The notes beneath the pieces are model-generated. The model had not been told where the DNA came from. It ran no database searches and saw nothing but the letters and a program-made list of their open reading frames with translations. From Bacteroidota bacterium (GTDB taxonomy: Bacteria; Bacteroidota; Bacteroidia; Bacteroidales; UBA1402), in contig JAUZOU010000003.1 in the NCBI GenBank assembly GCA_030706285.1, positions 1-35,367 on the forward strand: a stretch of DNA of 35,367 bases, read 5' to 3'. Positions within the stretch are counted from its first letter, which is position 1, and every line of letters begins with the position of its first letter. This document shows, one piece after another, positions 18,643 to 28,500 of the stretch. The translations under genes and the position numbers were made by a program.

Positions 18643-19881
18643 TTATTCAGCAGGTACCACACGAATGTTGTCAATGCAGATGTTCGGGGTACAGTCCGTA
18701 CCTTTCACACCACCATTGAAAACGAAGAAGGTCAAACCGCCGCAATTTCCGGCCGTGAGTTTACCGACTTCTGCTCCAGAAGCATTATACTTGAAATTTT
18801 TGAGAGGAATGGATACGGTGATCCAACCATTCGTCGTATAAGAGCCAGATCCTTCCCACGGGATCCATAGGCCTCTCGGATAAGTGGCATCTCCGACGTA
18901 ACCGTTCGTACCGGAAGTACTCCAAGACGTAAAAATCATCTGGAGGGCTCCGGCAGACCAGGCCTGCGTCACATTCACCTCAAATTTCAGTACGGCATTT
19001 TCCACCGGAATGGAGAAAAGGTCTCCTTCCGGACGTCCGTTGGATGTCCCCCATAGGTTGAAAGCAAAAGCATCCTCATTCCAGGTTTCACCGGCACCAC
19101 CTTTCATCGTTCCTGTAAAGCGTACGTAGTTTCCGGTGATGCCCGTCGGATTGGTATTGGCAATGACACCGCTACGCCAACCACCTGAGGCATTGGTATT
19201 GTCCCAATCCAAAATCATTCCTCTGGAATCACGGAAACGGAAGGTAGAACGCGTGGAGCCATAACGGCTTTTCATGGTGATGGGGCCTTCGGTAGCGGCA
19301 GCCGGAACCTTGACGTTCAGTTGGGTTAACGTGTAAGACACGACTTCCGCCTTGATGTTGGGAGTAAAATAAACTTCCGGCACGTCAGAACCTGCTACGG
19401 AAAGGAAGTAATTGCCATTGATGGTGATGATATCTCCTGCATTGGCATATTCACACGTCAGGGTATTCAAGATCGGAGAAGGAACATCCACACCAAAATG
19501 ATAGGTCACGGTATCCTTATTCTTGTTGATCAGATAGATCTTGTTCGTCACATTGGTCGGGATGGTACTGGGTACGCTCAAAATCAAGACATCCGATTTG
19601 ATGAGACTGGAATTGAGTGTAGCCTGCACGTTGTTAAACCAAACTTCCTTCACACTGGTCATATTTTCACCAATGAGCGCAATAGTGGTTCCCATGAAAG
19701 CATGTGTCAACAGAGAATCGGAACTGAGAGCATCGGGCAGGCGGATATAATCCACCGTTGGTTCGCCACCCGTAATGACATATTCATCCGGATTATCGTC
19801 GCAAGCAGGCAAAGCGAATAACGTCAGCAAAGCCATCGCAGAAGCAACGATTTTCATGGTTGATTTCAATATATTTTTCAT
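18643..19881 (-). CDS. Surface glycan-binding lipoprotein, two IPT/TIG-like domains + C-terminal glycan-binding domain (SGBP)
   Basis: MKNILKSTMKIVASAMALLTLFALPACDDNPDEYV (acidic residues after the lipobox Cys); SIG/IPT-like repeats; C-terminal GMILDWDNTNASGGWRSG...NICIDNIRVVPAE parallels the neighbouring SGBP. Confidence 0.82.
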   Translation of the reverse strand: MKNILKSTMKIVASAMALLTLFALPACDDNPDEYVITGGEPTVDYIRLPDALSSDSLLTHAFMGTTIALIGENMTSVKEVWFNNVQATLNSSLIKSDVLILSVPSTIPTNVTNKIYLINKNKDTVTYHFGVDVPSPILNTLTCEYANAGDIITINGNYFLSVAGSDVPEVYFTPNIKAEVVSYTLTQLNVKVPAAATEGPITMKSRYGSTRSTFRFRDSRGMILDWDNTNASGGWRSGVIANTNPTGITGNYVRFTGTMKGGAGETWNEDAFAFNLWGTSNGRPEGDLFSIPVENAVLKFEVNVTQAWSAGALQMIFTSWSTSGTNGYVGDATYPRGLWIPWEGSGSYTTNGWITVSIPLKNFKYNASGAEVGKLTAGNCGGLTFFVFNGGVKGTDCTPNICIDNIRVVPAE

Positions 19882-19913
19882 ATGATCGTATTTAATTTTT
19901 TTACATTAAAGCC

Positions 19914-19982
19914 ATATGTAACACCGCATGCCCAGATTAGCACTTACTTGGACGCTTTATACAAGCATGCTCGTTTCATAGT
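19914..19982 (-). promoter_or_regulatory. Leader element copy A (GCATGC-bracketed, MKRACLY mini-ORF) upstream of the SGBP gene
   Basis: Minus strand ACTATGAAACGAGCATGCTTGTATAAAGCGTCCAAGTAAGTGCTAATCTGGGCATGCGGTGTTACATATG; closely resembles 35011-35075. Ends about 36 nt before the SGBP start codon; outer arms GTAACAC...GTGTTAC are also complementary. Confidence 0.6.
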
Positions 19983-19992
19983 GTTACTCGTT

Positions 19993-21684
19993 TTAATATC
20001 CAATGGAACTAAAGTCAAATGCAACAGGGGCTTCGCTCAAATGCGGATTCATAGCCAAGTCTGTGTCCGGGAACGGTATGGTGAATTCAATGTCGCTGGC
20101 ATTGACCTTCCAGGATCCGATGGTCACGGTGGACTTGTCGGCCAGCTGGCCTTTATACCAAGCTTCCAGATTGTTCCAATAGCCACGTTCCTGTGCGGCC
20201 AGGCGTGCTCTTGCATCGTCCGGTTTGTAATAACTCAAACGGACAAAATCGTACCAGTTGTCCCCTTCTCCGGCCAATTCGAGTCGACGTTCTTTGAAGA
20301 TATCGTCAAACGTGATGGATGTCTTGTCAACATAGTTTTTTACACTTCTGCCACGAACGGCATTAAATGCAGCTAAGGCCTTGGCATCTGAGGTGGAGGC
20401 GTTGTTGCCCAACACCGCTTCTGCGTAGATCAGGTAAACGTCAGCCAGACGAAGGATATGAGTACTCAACGCCGTGGCCATACGAGCCATGCCCATACCG
20501 GATCCCAGTTCATGATCGTAGTTGTTGCCGACGATATGCTTCACGCAGTTGGAACCGGTACCGCTGCCATATGTGACTCCTTGAGTTGCCGCCTTGGTCC
20601 AGTCGTAGTCAAAACCGCCTTTATCCTGCCAGAAATACTCGTAATGATCACCCTGCATCATCATCGTTGCCTTGCGACGGGCGTCGGTGTTGTTGCGAGT
20701 CAGGCTGGAGGCATCTTCGCCGAAAGCTTGTTCCAAATCGATGGATATTCCAACCCAAGTACCCCAGGTATCAGCAAATTCCGAAAAATTATTCAGAGCA
20801 AGGTCAGACTGAAGGGTATTCTGCGAAGTCCACTGGGCTCCCACCGTCCATCTCCAGGCTATCAGGCTTTCATCGTTGAAGTTGTTAGCCAGGCGAAAAA
20901 TATCCGAATACTTCGGAACCAGCACTCTGCCGCTCTTTTCGATGACATAGCCGGCATATTCAGCCGCTTTTTCCAAATCGTTCTCATCCCGTACACCGGC
21001 GTCGGAATGACCCAATCCGGAACGAGTGAGATAGACCTTGGAAAGCAATCCGTAAGCCCCATATTTATCGATGCGTCCCGGATCATTCTTTTCTGGCAAA
21101 AGTTCGATCGCTTTTTCCAACGTCTTGATGATATAGGTGTAAACGTCTGCTTCAGGGGCCTTGTACACTCCATTATAATTTTTATCAGAAATCATCTTCG
21201 CATTGTCGTGGATAATGGGCACAGCGCCAAAACAACGAACCAGAAAGAAATAAGCCATGGCTTTCCAGGTCATCGCTTCACCCTTTACCGTATTTTTGGC
21301 GTACGTTGTGACATCCGGACCGGCTTTCATGTCAATATTCTGGATGACACTGTTGCAATAAGCATTGACAGACCACAGGGAAGCCGAAGCATTCCGCAAG
21401 GCATCGTCGCTCGATTTCAGTACAAAAGACTGATAGGCATCGTCAGTGCTGTAATACATGTTACCGGCCAAAACATCGCCGATCTTCACAAAGCCACGTT
21501 GAAAGTCGTACCAAGGTGAATTATAGATCGGATTCACAGATTGGAAACACTGTTCATCCGTCTGATAAAAACCATCAATGGAATAACTGTCTTCCGTAGG
21601 GCGGTCCAGAAAATCTTCGCAGGAAGAAAATCCGGCCATCAGGACGGTGGCTATCGCCAAACTCTTTATCGTCAGATTTTTCAT
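19993..21684 (-). CDS. susD-like: SusD/RagB-family outer-membrane glycan-binding lipoprotein
   Basis: MKNLTIKSLAIATVLMAGFSSCEDFLDRPTEDSYSIDGFYQTDEQCFQSVNPIY; WKAMAYFFLVRCFGAVPI; RLADVYLIYAEAVLG; FKERRLELAGEGDNWYDFVRL; adjacent to SusC. Confidence 0.95.
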   Translation of the reverse strand: MKNLTIKSLAIATVLMAGFSSCEDFLDRPTEDSYSIDGFYQTDEQCFQSVNPIYNSPWYDFQRGFVKIGDVLAGNMYYSTDDAYQSFVLKSSDDALRNASASLWSVNAYCNSVIQNIDMKAGPDVTTYAKNTVKGEAMTWKAMAYFFLVRCFGAVPIIHDNAKMISDKNYNGVYKAPEADVYTYIIKTLEKAIELLPEKNDPGRIDKYGAYGLLSKVYLTRSGLGHSDAGVRDENDLEKAAEYAGYVIEKSGRVLVPKYSDIFRLANNFNDESLIAWRWTVGAQWTSQNTLQSDLALNNFSEFADTWGTWVGISIDLEQAFGEDASSLTRNNTDARRKATMMMQGDHYEYFWQDKGGFDYDWTKAATQGVTYGSGTGSNCVKHIVGNNYDHELGSGMGMARMATALSTHILRLADVYLIYAEAVLGNNASTSDAKALAAFNAVRGRSVKNYVDKTSITFDDIFKERRLELAGEGDNWYDFVRLSYYKPDDARARLAAQERGYWNNLEAWYKGQLADKSTVTIGSWKVNASDIEFTIPFPDTDLAMNPHLSEAPVAFDFSSIGY

Positions 21685-21702
21685 ATATTTTCCTTTCATA
21701 GT

Positions 21703-24700
21703 TTAAAACGTGAGATTGAATCCGAAGGAATACACCTGTGGGGAAGGATAACGTCCATTATCCAATCCATAGACATTTGGACTGGCAGGGCTGGCCCCGA
21801 TTTCAGGATCGAATCCGGAGTACTTGGTCCACGTCAGCAGATTTTGGATGTTGGTATATACTCGCAAAGCCTCGATATTGTATTTCCGAAGCATGTTGGC
21901 CGGCACATTGTAACCGAATACGATGTTCTTGATGCGCAGGTAGGAACCGTCTTCAATATAGCGATCGGAAATGCGGTCGTTGTCATTCGGATTTTGCTGA
22001 ATGGCACGAGGCACATTTGTACCGGAATTGGACACCCGGACATTGTCGATATCATCAAACCAATTGTAGATGGTATTGCCTGTCGAATTGACACGCGGAT
22101 AGGTAATGGTCTCATCGATGGCCACCAGTTTGGCACGCCTGTTCACAACAGACAACTGATTGTTCCACAAGGATTCCATATTGGAAAGGTTGCGTGACAT
22201 GTAGTTGAACACCTTGTTTCCATACGACCCGTTCACGAAGACATTCAGATCAAAATTTTTGTACCTGAAGGTATTGTTAAGACCAAATGTAAACTTGGGC
22301 ATCGGAGAACCGATGTTGGTTCGGTCATATTCGCTGATTACTCCATCCGGTTTTCCATCCGGACCACTGATATCCTTGAACTTGATATCGCCGGGATACA
22401 CGGTGCCGGTACGACTGTATTTTCCATCGGCAAGTACTGCCGGGCTGTTTTCGATATCTTCCTTGTCCTGGTAGATACCATCGGTTACATAACCATAAAA
22501 ATTGTACATAGATTCGCCGATTTCCGTTCTGGAAACCACGTCGCTCCATTGGCCGTAGCCTTCGATGGCAGCATTGTCCGTACCGTCCAGGGCTATCAGT
22601 TTGTTTTTGTTGAAAGACAGCTGAGCTTCCGTATCCCAGAGGAAATTGCCCTGGAAGTTGTGCGTATTCAGACTGATTTCAAGACCTCTGTTCTCAATGG
22701 TCCCGTAATTTCCATAAGGTGCCGCCAAGGCGCTGGAGACATTGCCTCGCGTTCCCATGTAGGAAGGAAGCTGGGCCTGCATCAACATGTCTTTAGACAT
22801 CTTCTTATATAAATCCAATGTCAGGTCGATGCGTTTGTTCAGGACAGAAAGATCCAACCCGAGGTTGTATTGTTCCTGGGTTTCCCATTGGATGTACGGA
22901 TTGGCGATTCTGCTCTGTCGATAACCTTCTCCCAATCCTGTATCCATATTGGAAATGGAAGCGCCCCACAAATAGCTGCCGATGCTTTGGTTTCCGGTCT
23001 GTCCCCAACCGAAACGCAATTTGGCGTCATTGATGGTTTCCTTGATACTGCCCCAGAAGTCTTCATTGCTCATTCTCCAGGACACTGCCATGGAATGGAA
23101 CGGAGCCCAGCGGTTCTTTGGACCGAAATTGGAAGATCCGTCCCGGCGGAACGTGTAAGTGGCATAATATTTATCGGCGTAGTTCCAACTGCCACGAGCG
23201 AAAGCTGAAACCATGGCCCAGCTTCCCATACCGGAAGTAATGACCGGATCGGTACCCAATTGAGGGCTGTGGACGGAATTGTCGGGCAGATTCGTCGCCG
23301 TGATGCTCTGATATTCATAGCTGGACTCAGACGTTTCTTGCCCCAACATGAGGGTGGCTTTGTGCAATCCGAATTCCTTATTATACGTCAGGTAATTTTT
23401 TAATTGCCAGTAATTGTCGCTGTTGGTCTGCCAAGCATCGCTATTGATGGTTCGTTTCCACGTGCCGTATGTGGCGGTAGGCCTGAACCGTTCCGCCTTG
23501 GAACCGCCCAAGCTGGTGGCATATTCGGAATGCAACACCAGACCTTGCATCAAGTTGATATCCAAATAAATATTTCCAAGCAAGTTATTACGGTCCAACA
23601 AATTGTCTTCATCCAATGCCTTCGCAATGGGATTGATGCGGGAAGCCACTCCTTCGCGCGACACGCTGGTGTAATGGCCTTCCAGGTCGTAAATAGGCAC
23701 ATCAGGCGTAGAAAGCAATGCCGTATTGATGATGCCTTCGTCACTGTCGGCAAGCCCTAACCGTTCGTGGGTTTTGGAATAACTGAAATTCATACCCAAC
23801 TTGAGCCATTTCTTCATCTGGGCATCCAGATTGGCACGGAAGGAAGACCGGTTGAACGTCGTACCGATAACCGTTCCGTCTTGATCCATATACGAACCGG
23901 CCACGAAATAACGGACGGCTTCGGTACCTCCCGATGCGCTAACAGTATGTGATTGCATCGGAGCAATCTGAAAAACGGCATCCTGCCAATTGGTTCCATG
24001 CCCCAACAAAGAAGGATCGCGGAATTCGTCCCGCATATCCCGGCCGGAAGTTTCAGAGGCAATTTCGTTGCTGTATTCTGCAAATTCTTTCAGGTCCATG
24101 ACTTCCATGCGCTTAGCTTGGCGCTGTACACCGTACAATCCTTCATAAGAAAATTTAGCTTCACCCTTGTTGCCCCGTTTGGTGGTAATGAGAACCACTC
24201 CGTTGGAACCGCGCGAACCATAAATGGCCGTTGCGGAAGCATCCTTAAGAATTTCCATGGAAAGGATGTCAGCCGGGTTGATGGTGGAAAGCGGAGAGAT
24301 AGTGGACGTCGTACCGTTTCCAAGTGCATCTCCCAATCCATATTCGGCACCGCTGTATTCTCTGACATAGACGGGCACTCCGTCAATGACATACAACGGC
24401 TCGGCATTGGAATTGATGGTGTTTTGTCCGCGCACGCGGATGGAAACGGAAGAGCCGGGCTGCCCCGAGGTATAGACCGCCGTCACACCGGCGACACGCC
24501 CTTGCAGCGCCTGGTCCAGGTTGGTGATGACTGACCCCTTCAATTTCTCGACGGTTAGAGAAGTAGAGGCACCTGAGAGATCACTCTTGCGGGCAGTACC
24601 GTAACCAATGGCCACTACTTCCGATAACATCCTGGTGTCTGTCTTCATCTGTACGTTGATCACGTTTTTCTGAACAATGACTTCTTGCTTTTCCATACCG

Positions 24701-24930
24701 ATGTACTTAAACACCAAGGTCTTCCCTTGACTTGTGTTCACCACATACTTACCGTTGGCATCCGTCACTGTTCCTTTGGAAGAGCCTTTGACCATGACAG
24801 ATACACCAGGTATGGGATTGCCATCGCTGACATCTGTCACAACTCCCGAAACAGAAAGACTCTGTGCAGTCACCGTGCATACTCCCATGAGGAGCAGAGC
24901 CGACAATAGAGATAGGATTTTTCTTTTCAT
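21703..24930 (-). CDS. susC-like: SusC/RagA-family TonB-linked outer membrane transporter
   Basis: 1075 aa: signal MKRKILSLLSALLLMGVCTVTAQ; carboxypeptidase-regulatory-like domain (VSGVVTDVSDGNPIPGVSVMVKGSSKGTVTDANGKY); plug IRVRGQNTINSNAEPLYVIDGVPVY, ILKDASATAIYGSRGSNGVVLITTKRG; C-terminal PSPQVYSFGFNLTF. Confidence 0.97.
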   Translation of the reverse strand: MKRKILSLLSALLLMGVCTVTAQSLSVSGVVTDVSDGNPIPGVSVMVKGSSKGTVTDANGKYVVNTSQGKTLVFKYIGMEKQEVIVQKNVINVQMKTDTRMLSEVVAIGYGTARKSDLSGASTSLTVEKLKGSVITNLDQALQGRVAGVTAVYTSGQPGSSVSIRVRGQNTINSNAEPLYVIDGVPVYVREYSGAEYGLGDALGNGTTSTISPLSTINPADILSMEILKDASATAIYGSRGSNGVVLITTKRGNKGEAKFSYEGLYGVQRQAKRMEVMDLKEFAEYSNEIASETSGRDMRDEFRDPSLLGHGTNWQDAVFQIAPMQSHTVSASGGTEAVRYFVAGSYMDQDGTVIGTTFNRSSFRANLDAQMKKWLKLGMNFSYSKTHERLGLADSDEGIINTALLSTPDVPIYDLEGHYTSVSREGVASRINPIAKALDEDNLLDRNNLLGNIYLDINLMQGLVLHSEYATSLGGSKAERFRPTATYGTWKRTINSDAWQTNSDNYWQLKNYLTYNKEFGLHKATLMLGQETSESSYEYQSITATNLPDNSVHSPQLGTDPVITSGMGSWAMVSAFARGSWNYADKYYATYTFRRDGSSNFGPKNRWAPFHSMAVSWRMSNEDFWGSIKETINDAKLRFGWGQTGNQSIGSYLWGASISNMDTGLGEGYRQSRIANPYIQWETQEQYNLGLDLSVLNKRIDLTLDLYKKMSKDMLMQAQLPSYMGTRGNVSSALAAPYGNYGTIENRGLEISLNTHNFQGNFLWDTEAQLSFNKNKLIALDGTDNAAIEGYGQWSDVVSRTEIGESMYNFYGYVTDGIYQDKEDIENSPAVLADGKYSRTGTVYPGDIKFKDISGPDGKPDGVISEYDRTNIGSPMPKFTFGLNNTFRYKNFDLNVFVNGSYGNKVFNYMSRNLSNMESLWNNQLSVVNRRAKLVAIDETITYPRVNSTGNTIYNWFDDIDNVRVSNSGTNVPRAIQQNPNDNDRISDRYIEDGSYLRIKNIVFGYNVPANMLRKYNIEALRVYTNIQNLLTWTKYSGFDPEIGASPASPNVYGLDNGRYPSPQVYSFGFNLTF

Positions 24931-25120
24931 GGAATTAATTTTAGTATTAGAAAGGTAACTTAAGGTTTCTCGAACGTGTCATTTTCGAAATTGTGCTTTT
25001 CGACAGAACAAAAATAAGACATAGATAATGCAAATAAATATATTTTTTTATCTTAAAGTGATACTTTTCCAACACCTATTTCGATGTATTAAGTATTAGA
25101 TCAACCATTTATCTTGTAAA

Positions 25121-25154
25121 AAAGGTATTGGGACACCTTTCATTCTATACCTTT
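25121..25154 (-). terminator. Second terminator-like hairpin upstream of susC
   Basis: Minus strand AAAGGTAT-(18 nt)-ATACCTTT followed by further T residues (ATACCTTTTTTACAAG); 8-bp stem. Confidence 0.45.
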
Positions 25155-25210
25155 CGATCTCTTTCAAATCAGTACGCAAAAAGCCTGTTCACCGAGATTT
25201 CAGCTATAGT

Positions 25211-25242
25211 GTCCGATAACTATTTTTTCATTGTTATCCGAC
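25211..25242. repeat. Imperfect inverted repeat (10 bp, 1 mismatch, 12-nt loop)
   Basis: Plus strand GTCCGATAAC-TATTTTTTCATT-GTTATCCGAC. Confidence 0.7.
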
Positions 25243-25268
25243 TAAAATTCGAGAACTAGTCATCACGC

Positions 25269-25304
25269 AAAAGGGAGCCTTCCAAAATGAATTGGAAAAC
25301 TCCC
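25269..25304 (-). terminator. Terminator-like hairpin in the sprA-susC intergenic region
   Basis: Minus strand GGGAG-TT-TTCCAA-TTCATT-TTGGAA-GG-CTCCC-TTTT: 13 continuous pairs including two U-G wobbles, 6-nt loop, then U4. On the plus strand the two middle positions are C/A mismatches. Confidence 0.6.
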
Positions 25305-25588
25305 CGATATGGCGAATTTGTTGTACCACCAACATTTAACCATTTGGACAAAAAAAGTGAAACAGCGTTTGCCGGACAGTAGTAATAAAGTATGCCAACC
25401 AGATAATCCTCTCCTTCTTTCTCTTGATAATAGCCATTTTCCGGTTTATAACCATTACCCGCAAACAAAGCCAATCAAAATTTGGATTAAGATATATTAA
25501 TAATTATCTATTATTAAATATACTTATAACTAATTCATGTAGGAAACCAAAGGAAAAAATTGCAGTTAAGGTCAAAGGTTGTCAGGCA

Positions 25589-28500
25589 TCACCTTGTCAG
25601 TGAGAACCTAATACTGACCCCAAAGTCGGAACTTCTCACCGGGTAGGAAGATACCAACGGCACACTCGATTCCAGATCATAAAACAGGACTAAATTCATG
25701 TTCTTGCTCATCGTATAATCGCCGGAAAGCTCGACAACAAATGTCTTATTACCCGAAGATGCCTGCGTATAGTCGCCTTCAATCTTCCTGAGCAACGCAT
25801 GCATATCCTTATATTTCAGATTACCGGTCAGATTCAGGTCATTCTTAACCTTCGAGCCTTTCATAAAACCCCACGGATGGAAATCGCTCAATTTGTAGCC
25901 TGTCCCCGCTCCAATCTGATTCTGATCGGTCTCAATAATCTGTCCGCCACTGATGCTCAGGCTTAGAGCACGTGTCTTTGTTATCTCGGTATTCAATGTC
26001 AAACCGCTATTCAGGGTCCCCTGGATTCGCAGCAACGGATTGAACGATTCAGTCAATGTTACAGCAGAAATGTCATACATCGAAGACGGGACAGCACTAT
26101 TGGTCAAAACGTCACGAACAAAGCCCAATCCATCGCCGGCGTTCTGCCAGGTACTGTACGTTGAGAAGGATGAAACGCCGTATGTGCACGTGTAGTTATG
26201 GTTGAGTGTGACGCTCTTGAAGTATTTCCTGATAAATTCCAGTTTGGATAGACCATCGTACGAAATACTCCAGTTCGGCAGCATGGACAGTAACCCAGGA
26301 AAGAGGTCCAGGCTGGAAGTTCTGGCGTCCTTGCCCGAATAAGCGGCCAAAAATGCAGGGATCAGCACATCGGCCGAATTCAGATCGAAGGCACCATTGG
26401 ATTTATTGTACACACTGCCAGCCAAAGGAGTATCTTTCAGGAAGCCGGTCGAAGGATACAGTTTTCCAGCCATCTTCTCTTCCAGTCTGCTGGCGATCAT
26501 CGACCGGTTTGCCAAAAACGTTTCAAAGGCCTTCGACCGGTATCCGTTTGATGCTTTGGACGATTCAAATGCAGTAGACAGTGCGATGGTGGTCATGGTA
26601 AAATTACCTGTCCTGGTTTCAGGCATGCCATCATACATATACTGAATTTCCGTATTGAAATTCCACGCCCTGGCTCCATTGAATTCAATCTTCAGGCTTG
26701 GTAAAATTTCCAGCGAAGCTTTCACTCGTAAATCGGTATTTTTCGTCATGTACGCCGGCGTCATCACCGTATCCAGCACCAACCAATTCTTGTCCAGCGC
26801 TTTCTGCAGATAATCCGAGCCCTGAAAGCCCAACGCGTAGTCCCAACCTGGAGCCGTTCCATAATCCGTCTGAGAAATCAAGCCTGTTTCAGGTTTAAAA
26901 CCCGGAATGGTCAACCCGTCAGATTGCTTGTATATAACTGAAACATTCCGGACAGACATCAATGTGCGGGCAATAAAGCTGACCGGCTTATACCAGTCTT
27001 CCTCTTCCAACTCCGGCTTTTGCAGGACTGTTATCTTTACGGTGCCATCTTTGGGGCCTTTGACAGCCAGGCTGTTTTCGTCTTTAATGTGATAATCCAA
27101 CTGGACTTTCTTCCCGGCAGAATCGACGGCTACGGCAAACACCCGTTTGTTTTTCAAGCCGTGTTTGATCAGTATGGCAGAATCCGCAAACAGATTCACT
27201 TCCTTTTCAAATTTTCTGGAAGTCTTGACAGGCGTTGCCGGTACGGCTCCGGGTGTTTTCTTGTCCTGTGGTTTGACCGACTTGTCGTCCGGCGCTTTTT
27301 TACCGGCTGTTTGTTTCTCTGTTTTCTTGGTCGTAACAGGCCGTTGTGGGGTGGGTTTGTTTGCCTGGGCGAGTATCTTTTTAAGGAAAGCCGACTTATT
27401 GTACAGGGTCGTCATATTGGCAGAAGCTGTCATACTCATGGTTCGCTGGTTGGATATCTGGTTTCCAAGGTCGTTGTCTGTGCCTGACGTCGTACTGCGT
27501 TCCCAATTATAAACGGCATTATACTGGGAATTCAGCGTCAAGAAATCAAAGGCTGGGAGCCGGTTCAACGGCACTTGCCACGTCAGATTGACGGTCTGGG
27601 AATAATTCAACGGTGTTCCGAAACTTCTCAGGCTCCGGCTCACCGTATCTTTCCAATTTTCATACTCAGTTGCATACAGTGCTTTGTTCACCGGTGCATA
27701 ACGGGTCTCTTCCACTTCTGCCTGATTATTGACAGAGGCGTTGAGTTTCAGATTTTTGGTCAAGTTCCAGTTGACAACCAAATCAGAATTCCATAGGAAA
27801 TTCTTGCTGACAGTCAGAGGCGTTGCCAACTCTTCGGCCGAGGTGGTCGACAGATTTCTGGACTGAAGCTCATAATAATAACGGGTCAACTTCGAACTGG
27901 CCGTCACTGAATTCGGCAGGAAATTCAAATTCAATTCTTTCAGCAGTTTGAGCCAGGATGAAGTCATCTTCTTGTCGTTGGCAAACGGTTGCCAGGGTTT
28001 CAACGGTGAAGCATAATTGTAGTTGACACCACCCTGATAATTCTGGGTAATTTCATATTCGGTTGTCGGATCGTGTTCATCCGACTCCGTGGAATTGTAA
28101 TTGAACGAGAAATTGGCCGGGTCGAACGGCATTGGCGTTTTGCTTTTCAGATTAATCCTGACATTCGAGAAGTTCATACTCTTGTATGTTTTCAGCGTCT
28201 GACTGTAATTCAGGATGGAATCACGAACAGCCTTACTTTTAGTTGACTTCAGTACATCTTTCAAAAGCAGGTCTTCATTGAGCGGATCATATTTCGGAAG
28301 CGTGCGTTCCTTCGAAATGGAATAATAGAACGGGAAGTTCACTTTCGCCTTTTCAGGAAACAAACGCCCAAGATCGGTATTGAAGGAGATATTGTATTGG
28401 CTGTACGTATCCTGCCTGCGCTGTGAAACACTTTCTTCCAGCCCTCCGAAACCGTCGGTGATGTATTTTCCGCTGGCTGTCACCGTCCCCAAATCCGATA

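Noticed and set aside
25211-25242. Inverted repeat considered as an insertion-sequence terminal repeat
   Set aside because: No partner repeat, target-site duplication or transposase nearby; kept only as a hairpin.
25256-25474. 72-aa minus-strand ORF between sprA and susC
   Set aside because: No recognisable family, and it overlaps a strong terminator-like hairpin. More likely untranslated or sRNA sequence; not reported as a CDS, though not fully excluded.
27200-27370. Lys/Pro/Thr-rich low-complexity stretch in SprA (KPTPQRPVTTKKTEKQTAGKKAPDDKSVKPQDKKTPG)
   Set aside because: Looks like an ordinary linker within a very large protein; no frameshift or foreign domain visible.
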